64,000 bases of DNA, taken from assembly GCA_902800815.1 (NCBI GenBank), contig CADCGB010000004.1:1-64000 (forward strand), read 5' to 3'. This DNA comes from Fibrobacter succinogenes. GTDB taxonomy: Bacteria; Fibrobacterota; Fibrobacteria; Fibrobacterales; Fibrobacteraceae. The notes under the pieces are model-generated. The model did no database searches. It was not told the DNA's origin and saw nothing but the letters and a program-made list of their open reading frames with translations. Made by a program: the position numbers and the translations under genes. How positions within the stretch are numbered: position 1 is the stretch's first letter; every line of letters begins with the position of its first letter. Positions 7,917-17,029 of the stretch are shown piece by piece.

Positions 7917-9298
7917 AACTTGATTTGACAGTGCAACAGATGCTGGAAATCCTGGAGACCGATGCAGTCGGTATCCCGGCCCGCACTCTGAAACGAAAGG
8001 TGAATCTTTGCCTGGATTCACGCGAGAAGGCCAAGGGCGTGGTGTTCTGGCCTATAAAGGGCACGCGTTTCGATGCCCACAAGTTTGTTCCTCAAATGGA
8101 AAAGGATGGAGCGCTGATGAGCGTAGTAAACAAGGAATCCGTAGACCAGAACACGATCACGATGTACGCCCCGGTGGACGATACCACCAAGGCGCTTCTC
8201 AAACTCGCCAAGGGCTATCAGCGCCTCTTCAAGGTGAAGAAGGTGGCCATTACCGGCAGTAACGGCAAGACCACCACGAAGGAAATGGTGAAGGCCGTTC
8301 TTTCGGCGAAATACAATACGCACGCTACGCAGGGCAACTTCAACAACCATATCGGTGTCCCGATGACGCTGTTCCAGCTGAAGCATAGCCACGAGGCGGC
8401 CGTCGTCGAGATGGGCACGAGTGGCCCCAACGAAATTCGCCCGCTTTCCATGGCGGTGGAACCCGATGTGGCGGTGATTACGAACATTGGAGCCTCGCAC
8501 CTTGAGCGTCTTGGTGACCTTGACGGCGTGTTCAAGGAAAAGATTACCATCAAGGACGGCCTGAAGGTGGGCGGCACGCTTATCGTGAATGCGGACGACC
8601 CGCGCCTTTGCAAGGTTCGCAAGACGAGGAACATGAACGTGGTGACCTTCGGCATGCGCCGTGGCATCATCAAACCCGAAAAGTTGACATGGAACGAGAA
8701 CGCCTGTGCCGACTTCTACATCGGGCGTACGCACTTTGTGCTGAACGTGCCGGGCACGCACAACCTTTATAACTCGCTTGCAGCCATCGCTGTGGGCGAC
8801 GCCTTCCGCGTGCCGCGTGCCACTATTGCGCGAGCCCTCGCGAACTTCCGTGCGACCAACATGCGCATGGAAATCCGTAAGGCGGCCGGCTTCAAGATTG
8901 TGTCTGACTGCTACAATGCGAATCCCTCTTCTACCCGCATGGCGCTCCAGACCATCGGCAATATGGATATCCGCGGGAGCCGCATCGCGGTTCTCGGCGA
9001 CATGCTCGAGCTGGGCAAGGCGAGCAAGGATTTGCACAAGGAAATCGGCTCCCTCGTGCCCGAGATGAACTTTGACCTCCTTCTTGCGGTAGGCAAGGAT
9101 GCACAGGAATTCGTGAAGGGCGCTCGAGCCTCGGGCATGACGCAGGCCTATCACTTCGATTCCGTGCAGGAAGTGATTGAATTTCTGGGCGATGTCGTGT
9201 CTGGAGGCGATGTCGTCTTGGTGAAGGGTAGCCGCGGAATGCACATGGAGCAGGTCGTGGATGCGCTCACGAAACTTTCTCCGGTTTCGAAGGACTAG
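7910..9298 (+). CDS. murF: UDP-N-acetylmuramoyl-tripeptide--D-alanyl-D-alanine ligase
   Basis: Adds D-Ala-D-Ala to UDP-MurNAc-tripeptide, completing the pentapeptide precursor in the cytoplasm. 462 residues. Visible motifs: N-terminal LCLDSREKAKGVVFWPIKG; P-loop TGSNGKTTTKEM; ATQGNFNNHIGVPMTL; VEMGTSGPNEI; ITNIGASHLERLG; and, in the C-terminal domain, DCYNANPSSTRMAL with AVLGDMLELG. The ATG lies within the last codons of murE. This is the last of the linked Mur ligases before the place where mraY and murD would be expected. Only 30 nt of non-coding sequence separates it from ftsW. Confidence 0.96.
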   Translation: MLKLDLTVQQMLEILETDAVGIPARTLKRKVNLCLDSREKAKGVVFWPIKGTRFDAHKFVPQMEKDGALMSVVNKESVDQNTITMYAPVDDTTKALLKLAKGYQRLFKVKKVAITGSNGKTTTKEMVKAVLSAKYNTHATQGNFNNHIGVPMTLFQLKHSHEAAVVEMGTSGPNEIRPLSMAVEPDVAVITNIGASHLERLGDLDGVFKEKITIKDGLKVGGTLIVNADDPRLCKVRKTRNMNVVTFGMRRGIIKPEKLTWNENACADFYIGRTHFVLNVPGTHNLYNSLAAIAVGDAFRVPRATIARALANFRATNMRMEIRKAAGFKIVSDCYNANPSSTRMALQTIGNMDIRGSRIAVLGDMLELGKASKDLHKEIGSLVPEMNFDLLLAVGKDAQEFVKGARASGMTQAYHFDSVQEVIEFLGDVVSGGDVVLVKGSRGMHMEQVVDALTKLSPVSKD

Positions 9299-9328
9299 TA
9301 ACTGTAGGTAAAGAGACTTTAGATAGCA

Positions 9329-10561
9329 ATGAATAACAACCAGTCCATAGGCGTAAACAAGCTGCTGTTGGTGTCAACAATCCTGTTGATACTGTTCGGC
9401 GTTGCTGTCGTTTATACTGCGTCTGCCCCTGCTGCAATAAAGAAGTACGGGGATCCCGAATTCTATCTGAAGGCTCACTGCAGTAAGGTGCTTATTGCGT
9501 TTGTCGCCATGTTTATTGCATCCCGGGTGGATTATTCTATCTGGAAAAAGGCTGCCCGCCCGGTATTTATTGTCGGATGCGCCCTGACGCTTGCCGCGGT
9601 CCTGTTTGGCCCGACTATCAATGGTGCGAATCGCTGGATCTGTGGCATCCAGCCCTCCGAAATCCTCAAGTTCGGCTTTATCCTGATGGTGGCGACAAAA
9701 CTTTCCGATGCCGGTACCGAAATCAAGTCATTCAAGTGCAGTATTGTACAGCCGGGTATTCCGTTCGTGATAGCCGCGATCCTGCTTGCCATGCAACCGA
9801 ACTTCTCGATGGTCGGCATGTTTGGTGGAATCTTTACGATAATGCTCCTGGTGGCGGGTGCGAATTTCAAGCACATGCTCAAGACTTACGGCAGTGTCGC
9901 TGGTGCAGGTACTATCCTGATTCTACTGAAGGAACTTATTAAGGGGCTTTTGGGGAAGAATGATAAGCCCATATATCAGCACGTCAAGGACAGGTTTGAT
10001 GCGTTCTACTCGTCGGGAGACCCTGCGATGCAGACCGAACTTGTCAAGAAAAAGATGTATCAGACGCAGCAATCCCTTGAAGCGCTGGGTAATGGCGGAA
10101 TCTTGGGTACGGGTGTCGGTAACAGCGCTCATAAGCTGGGGTACTTGCCCGAGGCCCACAAGGATGTCGTGTATAGCGTGGTGGGTGAGGAATTCGGTGT
10201 CGTGGGTACGCTGGCCGTGCTTGCCGCCTTCAGCATCCTTTTCTACCAGGGTTTCGAGATTGCGAGAAATTCTACGACGCGTTTTGGCAAGTACCTGGCG
10301 GTGGCGCTTACGGTTTCGCTTTTCTTCAATTTCCTGGTGCATGTGTGCGTGAGTACGGGCCTGATGCCAACGACGGGGCAGCCGCTGCCGTTCATAAGTT
10401 ACGGCGGTACGAACCTTATTGTCGCTGGATTGTTTATCGGGATTCTCTTGAACATTTCGAAGGCGGGTACCGGCAAGAAGTTGACCGAACCCTATATGGG
10501 CGGCATCAACACGGATACCTACACCATAGGTGGATTTAATATAACGAGGGCTGAAACATGA
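9329..10561 (+). CDS. ftsW: Septal peptidoglycan polymerase FtsW (SEDS family)
   Basis: Multi-pass SEDS glycosyltransferase that polymerises lipid II at the septum with FtsI. 410 residues and about ten hydrophobic segments. Family hallmarks: NGANRWI after the third span, FGGIFTIMLLVAGANFKHM in the middle, LGNGGILGTGVGNS before a large loop, and the C-terminal GLMPTTGQPLPFISYGGTN. RodA is a close relative; the position between murF and murG supports FtsW. The upstream site is weak (AAAGAG about 14 nt before the ATG). It overlaps murG by 4 nt (ATGA). Confidence 0.93.
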   Translation: MNNNQSIGVNKLLLVSTILLILFGVAVVYTASAPAAIKKYGDPEFYLKAHCSKVLIAFVAMFIASRVDYSIWKKAARPVFIVGCALTLAAVLFGPTINGANRWICGIQPSEILKFGFILMVATKLSDAGTEIKSFKCSIVQPGIPFVIAAILLAMQPNFSMVGMFGGIFTIMLLVAGANFKHMLKTYGSVAGAGTILILLKELIKGLLGKNDKPIYQHVKDRFDAFYSSGDPAMQTELVKKKMYQTQQSLEALGNGGILGTGVGNSAHKLGYLPEAHKDVVYSVVGEEFGVVGTLAVLAAFSILFYQGFEIARNSTTRFGKYLAVALTVSLFFNFLVHVCVSTGLMPTTGQPLPFISYGGTNLIVAGLFIGILLNISKAGTGKKLTEPYMGGINTDTYTIGGFNITRAET

Positions 10562-11628
10562 AAAAGTTCCTGTTTGTATGCGGTGGCACGGGTGGCCACA
10601 TTTTCCCGGCAGTCGCCATTGCCGAGAGTCTAAAGAAGATGGGTGTCGAAGACATCACGTTTGCAGGCCGTAAGGATTCTATGGAGGAACGCCTTGTGGC
10701 AAAGAACTGGCCTTACGAGTACATTACGGCAGAACCGCTGCACCGTGGCCCGTTCCTCAAGAATCTTGCCCTCCCGTTCAAGCTTTCCAAGTCGCTTGTG
10801 CGTGCAAAGAGTGTGCTCAAGAAGGTAAAGCCCGATGTGGTTGTCGCTACCGGCGGTTACGTGTCGCTCCCGATTGTGCTTGCGGCAGGTTCCCTCGGCA
10901 TTCCCGTGTACCTGCAGGAACAGAATGCGGTTGCGGGCATCGCGAACAAGGTGGGCTCCCGTTACGCGAAGACGATTTTTGTGACCTCCGATGATGCGGC
11001 GAAGTTCTTCCCCGCAGAAAAGTGCATGGTGTTCGGTAACCCGGTTCGCAAGCTCCCCGATGCGGGTGCTCTCCCGCGCCCGGCCGAATTTGCAGAAGGC
11101 AAGAAGGCCGTGTTTATCGTAGGCGGTTCGCAGGGTGCCGTAGGCATCAACAACAAGATTGAAGAAAGCATCAAGGATATTGCCGCTCGCAATGACGTGA
11201 ATGTCGTGTGGCAGGTGGGCGTGAAGAATGTGGAAGCAATCAGCGGCCGCGTCGGGGAAGTCCCGAACGTAGCGATTCGCGGGTTCCTCGACGGTATCTA
11301 TTCCTACATGAGCCATGCGGACCTGATTATCAGCCGTGCAGGTGCATCGGCGCTCGCCGAAATCCTTGCCTTCGGCAAGCCCTCTATCCTGTTGCCGTTC
11401 CCGCACGCGACTGCGAATCACCAGGAACACAATGCCCGTGTGGTCGAGAAGGCGGGTGCCGCTCTCGTGGAACTCGATAGTGACCCGAACGATCTTTGGA
11501 ACAAGACGCTTTCGCTCCTCTCTGACGAAGAAAAGCTTGAAAAGATGGCCACTGCGGCGAAGGGCCTTGGAATGCCCGATGCTGCAGACCGCATTGCGGC
11601 AGTCATCATGGAAAAGGAAAATGCATAA
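10558..11628 (+). CDS. murG: UDP-N-acetylglucosamine--lipid I N-acetylglucosaminyltransferase MurG
   Basis: Peripheral inner-membrane GT-B (family 28) enzyme that converts lipid I to lipid II. 356 residues. The N-terminal glycine-rich loop is CGGTGGHIFPAVAIAE, followed by VVATGGYVSLPIVLA and LQEQNAVAGIANK. The C-terminal Rossmann half has VGGSQGAVGINNKI, then SYMSHADLIISRAGASALAEI and LLPFPHATANHQEHNA, which form the UDP-GlcNAc pocket. It overlaps ftsW by 4 nt and shares one base with the murC start (TAATG). Confidence 0.97.
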   Translation: MKKFLFVCGGTGGHIFPAVAIAESLKKMGVEDITFAGRKDSMEERLVAKNWPYEYITAEPLHRGPFLKNLALPFKLSKSLVRAKSVLKKVKPDVVVATGGYVSLPIVLAAGSLGIPVYLQEQNAVAGIANKVGSRYAKTIFVTSDDAAKFFPAEKCMVFGNPVRKLPDAGALPRPAEFAEGKKAVFIVGGSQGAVGINNKIEESIKDIAARNDVNVVWQVGVKNVEAISGRVGEVPNVAIRGFLDGIYSYMSHADLIISRAGASALAEILAFGKPSILLPFPHATANHQEHNARVVEKAGAALVELDSDPNDLWNKTLSLLSDEEKLEKMATAAKGLGMPDAADRIAAVIMEKENA

Positions 11629-13010
11629 TGCAGATTAATGATTGTAAGCGTGTCCGTAAACTGCACTTTGTTGGCATCGGTGGCGCCGGTATGTCCGGCA
11701 TCGCGGAAGTGCTTCACGACAATGGGTTCGTGGTGAGCGGTTCCGATACGGGCGAGAGTCCGGTCATCGAGTACCTGAAGGGGCTCGGGATTACGATTGC
11801 CCCCAAGCACGAGGCGAAGAATGTTGAAAATGCGGACCTGGTCGTTTATTCTTCAGCAGTCCCGCACGATAACCCCGAACTCGTGGAAGCGCGCAACCGC
11901 CGTATTCCGGTGATTCGCCGTGCCGAGATGCTCGGCGAACTTATGCGCCTCAAGTACACGCTCTCGATTGCGGGTACGCACGGCAAGACGACCACCACCT
12001 CCATCGTGGGCCAGATTTGGGAAGAGGCCGGCCTCGACCCGACCATTATCGTGGGCGGCGTGGTGAAGGGCAAGGGCAGTGGCGCCAAGGTGGGCCGCGG
12101 CGACTACCTGATTGCCGAAAGCGACGAGTTTGACCGCAGTTTCCTTTCGATGATGCCCTCTTCGGCGATTGTCACGAATATCGATGCCGACCATCTCGAT
12201 ACCTACGAGAACATCGAGGATATCAAGGATGCATTCGTGCAGTTCGTGAACAAGATTCCTTTCTACGGGCAGGCAATCCTCTGCCTTGACGATCCGAACG
12301 TGCAGGCAATCCTTTCGCGCGTGCGCAAGCCCGTGATTACCTACGGTTTTAGCCGTCAGGCAAAGTACCGCATCGATAACCTTCGTTTTGAGAAGGGTTA
12401 CCCGGTATTCGACATCCTGAACGATGGCGATAGCCTCGGCGAATTCAGGCTCCAGATTCCGGGACGCCACAATGTGCTCAATGCGACTGCCGCCGTGGCG
12501 CTCGCGAACGAGGAAGGCATTTCTCCCGATATCGCGCGCAAGGCATGCGCAGAATTCCAGGGCGTTACCCGCCGATTTGAATTCATGGGCGAGAAGAAGG
12601 GCGTTATGGTGTTCAACGACTACGCGCACCACCCGACGGAAGCGACCGCAACCCTTCTCGGGTTCCGCGAGGCATTCCCGGACAAGCGTATCGTGGTGGC
12701 CTTCCAGCCGCACCTGTTCAGCCGTACCCGCGACCAGCACGAGGCCTTCGGTATGGCGTTCGCGAACTGCGACGTGCTCCTTGTTGCCGACATTTACCCC
12801 GCACGTGAACGCCCGATTGAAGGCGTTACCGGCGCGCTCGTTGCAAACAGCGCGAGTGACCGTGGCCACCGCAATGCACGCTTTGTGGGCGACCAGATGA
12901 ACATTTTGCCCATCCTGAAAGAGGAACTCCGCCCGGGCGACGTGGTGGTGCTGATGGGTGCTGGCAATATCTATAAACTCGGGACCCGTATCTTGGAGGA
13001 ATGTATTTGA
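11628..13010 (+). CDS. murC: UDP-N-acetylmuramate--L-alanine ligase
   Basis: First Mur ligase, adding L-Ala to UDP-MurNAc in the cytoplasm. 460 residues. N-terminal Rossmann motif FVGIGGAGMSGIAEVL and SGSDTGESPV; P-loop AGTHGKTTTTSIVGQIW; LIAESDEFDRSFL; NIDADHLDTYENIEDI; C-terminal FNDYAHHPTEATATL and FQPHLFSRTRDQHEAF. All catalytic signatures appear intact. Its final codons contain the GGAGGA and start codon of ftsQ, so translation is probably coupled. In many dcw clusters murB and ddl follow here; neither is present. Confidence 0.97.
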   Translation: MQINDCKRVRKLHFVGIGGAGMSGIAEVLHDNGFVVSGSDTGESPVIEYLKGLGITIAPKHEAKNVENADLVVYSSAVPHDNPELVEARNRRIPVIRRAEMLGELMRLKYTLSIAGTHGKTTTTSIVGQIWEEAGLDPTIIVGGVVKGKGSGAKVGRGDYLIAESDEFDRSFLSMMPSSAIVTNIDADHLDTYENIEDIKDAFVQFVNKIPFYGQAILCLDDPNVQAILSRVRKPVITYGFSRQAKYRIDNLRFEKGYPVFDILNDGDSLGEFRLQIPGRHNVLNATAAVALANEEGISPDIARKACAEFQGVTRRFEFMGEKKGVMVFNDYAHHPTEATATLLGFREAFPDKRIVVAFQPHLFSRTRDQHEAFGMAFANCDVLLVADIYPARERPIEGVTGALVANSASDRGHRNARFVGDQMNILPILKEELRPGDVVVLMGAGNIYKLGTRILEECI

Positions 13011-13849
13011 GCGAATCCGGGACGACATTTCTAGGCCGTCGCATAGGCTATAACGAGAGCAAGCGTAAGCAGGCCCGCAAGGAGAAGATCAAGCGCGGGT
13101 TCAAGGGTGCTTTACGCTGGTTCAAGCGTTGTGGCTGGATTTTCTGCATCCTGATCGTGGTTGCAGGTGTCGCTCTATGGCAGAACCGCTTCTACGTGCA
13201 GCGCTTTAACCCGCTCGAGCTTCGACACCTGAAGTATATCGATATCGAGGGTAACCGCATGCTTACCTGGGAAGACGTTATCCAGAACGCGCAGGTGGAG
13301 CCGGGCATGCTCATGTCGGAAGTCGTTCCGGACTCTATCGAGAAGATGCTCATGCGCTCTCCGCTCATCCGCTCTGTAGAGGTCAAGAAGCATTTCCCGT
13401 CGTCGATGTCCATCTTGCTCGAGGAATCGAAGCCGGTGGCATCGTATTTCGAGAACGGGAAGGCGACCGTCTATTCCGAAAGGGGGCTCCCGCTGCCGCT
13501 CTCGACATCGACTGCGCTGCGCCTCCCGATTGTGGAGCAGGGCTCTATCGAGGATGTCCGCCCGATAAGCAGGTTCCTGTACGAAATGCAGAAACTTGAC
13601 CCTAGGCAGTATTCGCTCGTTTCGCAGGTGGGCTGGTCCGCCGAGAAGCTTGCCTTTGAAGTGTTTTTCCGCGATGTTGATTTTCATGTACTGTATCCTC
13701 AATCGGGATGGAACCGCGACATGTTCGCCCTCTACGACATGGTCAAGGCAGGATTCCCGCAGGATTTGCGCTGTGCAGGCGAAGTAGATCTCCGTTTTAT
13801 TGGCTTTGCCTATGTAAGGAACTTTGATAAGAGGTGTGTCAATGGATGA
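13007..13849 (+). CDS. ftsQ: FtsQ-type cell division protein (POTRA domain)
   Basis: Bitopic divisome scaffold. A basic cytoplasmic tail (RRIGYNESKRKQARKEKIKRG) is followed by one membrane span (about residues 44-60) and a periplasmic part opening with a POTRA domain (LKYIDIEGNRMLTWEDVIQ ... LIRSVEVKKHFPSSMSILLEE). The TTG at 13007 is the best start: GGAGGA at 12995-13000 leaves six bases before it, while the ATG at 13001 directly abuts that site with no spacing. The TTG also overlaps the murC stop (TTGA). About 280 residues, close to FtsQ length. The family call relies on topology, the POTRA pattern and position before ftsA. Confidence 0.87.
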   Translation: MSESGTTFLGRRIGYNESKRKQARKEKIKRGFKGALRWFKRCGWIFCILIVVAGVALWQNRFYVQRFNPLELRHLKYIDIEGNRMLTWEDVIQNAQVEPGMLMSEVVPDSIEKMLMRSPLIRSVEVKKHFPSSMSILLEESKPVASYFENGKATVYSERGLPLPLSTSTALRLPIVEQGSIEDVRPISRFLYEMQKLDPRQYSLVSQVGWSAEKLAFEVFFRDVDFHVLYPQSGWNRDMFALYDMVKAGFPQDLRCAGEVDLRFIGFAYVRNFDKRCVNG

Positions 13850-15083
13850 ACCCAAAAATGAAATAAGGAAAGAGGACTTGCTGTTCGGTCTGGACATCGG
13901 TGCCTCTAAAATCAATCTATTCGTCGGCGTGGCGAATGGATCTTCCGTGCGCGTGCTCGAATGCGGGGATTTCCCGCTGAAGAACTCCGACGAGTTCGAC
14001 ACTGTTGTCGAGACTCTGAAGAAGGCTGCGCAGACGCTCGAATCGACCGCGGGCGTGGATGTCCACGATGTTTACGTGGGCATTGCCGGGAAGCACGTGT
14101 CCTCATTCAACTACAGGGGCCTCATTACGCTCCCGACCGGAGAAGTCCGTAGCCAGGATATCGAAACCGTGAAGGACCAGGCGAGCACCATTCCCGAGAA
14201 CGCGGGTCAGATCATTCACGTGTTCCCGGGCGAGTACACGCTCGATGACCAGCCGGGCATCCGCAATCCGAAGGGCCTCAATGGCCGTCGCTTGGGCGTG
14301 GAAGTGCAGGTGGTCACCTCGAGGCTCAATGCCATCCAGAATCTTGACAAGTGCGTGCGCAGCGCTGGCCTCCACACGGTGGAATTCGTGCTCGAACCTC
14401 TTGCTGCCGCATATGCGGTCCTGACTCCCGATGAAAAGGAACTGGGCGTTGCCCTGGTAGATATTGGCGCGGGTTCTGCCGATATCGCCGTGTTCGTCGG
14501 GGAATCGGTCCGCTACACGGCCTCGCTCGACCTCGCTGGCAACAAGATTACCAGTGACATCAGCAAGTGCCTCAAGGTGCCTATATCGCTCTCGAAGGCA
14601 GAAGAAATAAAGAAGAAGTACGGTACCTGCAAGTTGAACAACCTCCTCGAAGACGAGACGTTCCCGGTTCCGGGTGTCGGCGATCGTGGCGACGTGCAGT
14701 GCTCCCGCGAACTCCTTGCTAAGGTGATTACTGCCCGCGTGGCAGAAATATTCAAGATTATTAAGGATAATCTCGAAACCCACAAGATTGACGGCCTCAT
14801 CAACGGTGGCATCGTGCTTACCGGCGGTTGCTGTGCTCTCGAGGGCATCGACGAGATTGCCGAGAAGGTATTCAAGAAACCGGTCCGCATCGGTTACCCG
14901 AAGGGTACGAGCGGTATCCAGGAAGCGTTCCATAAGCCGTCCTATGCAACCGGCATCGGCCTCTTGCACTATGCTGCACGCCAGCAGAGCGCGAACAAGA
15001 AGCACGATACAGGAGCACAGTTGACTGTTTCCGTAAAGAAGGGAATCCAATGGTTCAAGGACATGGTTCGCACGTATTTTTAA
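13842..15083 (+). CDS. ftsA: Cell division protein FtsA
   Basis: Actin-like ATPase that tethers FtsZ to the inner membrane. 413 residues from the ATG at 13842, with AAGAGG seven bases upstream; an in-frame start at 13824 is less well placed. Actin-fold motifs: FGLDIGASKINLFVG (phosphate 1), ALVDIGAGSADIAVF (phosphate 2) and GIVLTGGCCALEGI (adenosine). The C-terminus VKKGIQWFKDMVRTYF is an amphipathic helix of the type that binds membrane. It overlaps ftsQ by 8 nt and is followed after 38 nt by ftsZ. Confidence 0.95.
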   Translation: MDEPKNEIRKEDLLFGLDIGASKINLFVGVANGSSVRVLECGDFPLKNSDEFDTVVETLKKAAQTLESTAGVDVHDVYVGIAGKHVSSFNYRGLITLPTGEVRSQDIETVKDQASTIPENAGQIIHVFPGEYTLDDQPGIRNPKGLNGRRLGVEVQVVTSRLNAIQNLDKCVRSAGLHTVEFVLEPLAAAYAVLTPDEKELGVALVDIGAGSADIAVFVGESVRYTASLDLAGNKITSDISKCLKVPISLSKAEEIKKKYGTCKLNNLLEDETFPVPGVGDRGDVQCSRELLAKVITARVAEIFKIIKDNLETHKIDGLINGGIVLTGGCCALEGIDEIAEKVFKKPVRIGYPKGTSGIQEAFHKPSYATGIGLLHYAARQQSANKKHDTGAQLTVSVKKGIQWFKDMVRTYF

Positions 15084-15121
15084 CTAAAACAACAAACACT
15101 CAATCACAGGGAGAATAAACC

Positions 15122-16672
15122 ATGAGTGAAATCACATCACACATCGAGATGGACGAATCCACCCTCAACAACGCAAAGGTGAAGGTGTTCGGCGTAGGTG
15201 GCGCCGGCGGAAACACTGTTAACCGCATGGTCGGCATGAAGATTGCCGGCGTGGAATACTACGCGGTGAATACCGATGCCAAGGCGCTCGAACTGAGCCT
15301 TGCCGATCATAAGATCCAGATTGGCAAGAAGCTCACGAAGGCTCTCGGTGCCGGCATGAAGCCCGAAGTTGGCCGCAAGGCTGCCGAAGAGAACGTCGAG
15401 GAAATCAAGGAAGCCATGAAGGGCGCCGACATGATTTTCATTACCGCTGGCATGGGCGGTGGTACCGGTACGGGTGCCGCTCCGGTCGTGGGTAATGTTG
15501 CTCGTGAAATGGGCATCCTCACGGTCGCCGTGGTCACCAAGCCGTTCAAGTTCGAAGGCAAGCGCCGTGGCACTCTCGCTTCCGAAGGCATTGCGAACCT
15601 CCGCAATTCCGTCGATACCATGATCGTTGTCGACAACGAGAAGCTGATGAACGTCGTGCAGAACACCGACAAGGCCCTCACTCTCGATGGCGCCTTCAAG
15701 CTCACTGACGAAATCCTCGGCAACGCCGTGCGCAGCATCTGCGACATCATGTTCCGTCATGGCCTCATCCATGTGGACTTTGCCGACATCAAGACTGTCA
15801 TGACCAACGGTGGCTCCGCTCTCATGGGTACGGGCATCGCCGAAGGTGAAGGCCGTGGCGTTCGTGCAACGGACATGGCACTCTCTTCTCCGCTCCTCGA
15901 AGACATCAATGTGGATGGCGCTACCGGCGTTCTCGTGAACGTCTCTCATGGCGAAAGCTTCTCCATGCTCGAATACAACGAGGCCATGGAACACATCCAC
16001 GAAGCGGTCAGCGACAAGAATGACCCGAACATCATCATGGGCGATATCCTGCTCCCGGAACTTGGCGACAAGGTGTGCATCACCATCATCGCTACCGGTT
16101 GCGGTGGCTCTACCATTGCTCCCGCTGCCCCCGCAGAGGCCGCAAAGCCCAGCACGCAGGACCTGGTGAACACCCTCGGTGCCGCCGCCGTGTTCCAGCA
16201 GCCCGCTGCCCCCGTGCAGCCCGCTCCGGTTCAGCAGGCTCCGGTTGCTCCGCAGCCGGTGAAGGCCACTCCGCGCCCGACGGCGTTCAACTTCGCCGCC
16301 ATCGCTCACGGTACGGTTGCCATGCCCGCCATGGACAAGTCGCTCGGCTTTGCTGCCCCGACTTTCTCGGCGACTGCCCCGGCCGAAGAAGTGGTGCTCG
16401 GTACCCCGAACGCTTCTCTGCACGATACCCAGGAATTCTCTGAAATTGCCGATACCGACGACATGAACGGCGTTCATGAAGTTGCGGCAAAGCCGATGCC
16501 GATGGATGCCAACTCTCTCGAGACCCCGACCTACATGCGTCAGGAAGCTCTTGCGACTACCGTTGCTTCCAAGACGGTGCAGGATGATCCCGGTTCCATC
16601 AAGAAGGCTAGCGGCGTCGACTACGACGTGCCTGCTTTCTTGCGCGGAAACGCCCTGAGCGACATCTTCTAA
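15122..16672 (+). CDS. ftsZ: Cell division GTPase FtsZ
   Basis: Tubulin homologue forming the Z ring. 516 residues, longer than E. coli FtsZ (383) because of its linker. Globular domain (about 15-330) with VFGVGGAGGNTVNRM, the tubulin signature GMGGGTGTGAAPVVG and NVDGATGVLVNVSHG. Residues about 335-495 are a variable linker rich in Ala, Pro and Gln. The C-terminal peptide DYDVPAFLRGNALSDIF matches the conserved FtsA-binding tail. GGGAG lies nine bases before the ATG. A strong terminator about 80 nt after the stop closes the dcw cluster. Confidence 0.97.
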   Translation: MSEITSHIEMDESTLNNAKVKVFGVGGAGGNTVNRMVGMKIAGVEYYAVNTDAKALELSLADHKIQIGKKLTKALGAGMKPEVGRKAAEENVEEIKEAMKGADMIFITAGMGGGTGTGAAPVVGNVAREMGILTVAVVTKPFKFEGKRRGTLASEGIANLRNSVDTMIVVDNEKLMNVVQNTDKALTLDGAFKLTDEILGNAVRSICDIMFRHGLIHVDFADIKTVMTNGGSALMGTGIAEGEGRGVRATDMALSSPLLEDINVDGATGVLVNVSHGESFSMLEYNEAMEHIHEAVSDKNDPNIIMGDILLPELGDKVCITIIATGCGGSTIAPAAPAEAAKPSTQDLVNTLGAAAVFQQPAAPVQPAPVQQAPVAPQPVKATPRPTAFNFAAIAHGTVAMPAMDKSLGFAAPTFSATAPAEEVVLGTPNASLHDTQEFSEIADTDDMNGVHEVAAKPMPMDANSLETPTYMRQEALATTVASKTVQDDPGSIKKASGVDYDVPAFLRGNALSDIF

Positions 16673-16753
16673 GATGCCACTGAAAGGACTTCTAATAAGA
16701 AGATAACACACACACAGGGTGTGCGCTTTGCGCACGTCCCCACAACACACAAG

Positions 16754-16790
16754 GGACTACCTGGGTCTCCCTGCCTGGGTAGTCCTTTTT
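16754..16790 (+). terminator. Intrinsic terminator of the dcw cluster
   Basis: Stem GGACTACCTGGG (16754-16765) with CCTGGGTAGTCC (16774-16785), 12 pairs including two G-U, an 8-nt loop, then five T. A smaller hairpin GTGCGC-TTT-GCGCAC precedes it at 16721-16735. Confidence 0.8.
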
Positions 16791-16842
16791 GCGACCGCTC
16801 GCGCTACATCTGGGGAAAGATTCCTCCGGTCTGCGCTCGCTC

Positions 16843-16999
16843 CCACCTAAAGGTGGCCATGCCCACATAGGCACTGAAGTGCCAAGTGGTCAAAGGTCGC
16901 CACCACGGCACGCTTGCGCCGTGCCGCTTGTGGCTCACGGGCGTCCCGTTTGCGGCTGTATTGCTCGTTTTTTATGTCATCCCCGGCTTGGCCGGGGAT
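16843..16999. repeat. Run of short palindromes between ftsZ and the barrel-protein gene
   Basis: The 357-nt gap 16673-17029 holds no gene I can support. After the dcw terminator it contains a series of small perfect hairpins: CCACCT-AA-AGGTGG (16843-16856), GGCACT-GA-AGTGCC (16870-16883), CGGCACG and CGTGCCG (16906-16926), and ATCCCCGGC and GCCGGGGAT (16979-16999). The last sits inside GTCATCC...GGATC ends shared with the intragenic repeats in the lipoprotein genes downstream. It is followed by a T-rich run (17004-17015) and may also terminate transcription. Confidence 0.6.
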
Positions 17000-17029
17000 C
17001 TCCTTTTTTTATTTACTATCTTGCTTAAC

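Noticed and set aside
15137..16750. 537-codon open frame antisense to ftsZ
   Set aside because: Mirror of the GC-rich codon pattern of ftsZ; His/Arg/Val-rich translation with no domain. Similar long antisense frames lie opposite ftsI/murE (6090-8021), murF (8018-9244) and plsY/gpsA (47659-49299).
16886..17029. N-terminal extension of the barrel protein through the palindrome run
   Set aside because: The extension encodes hairpin repeats and would place the real signal peptide internally.
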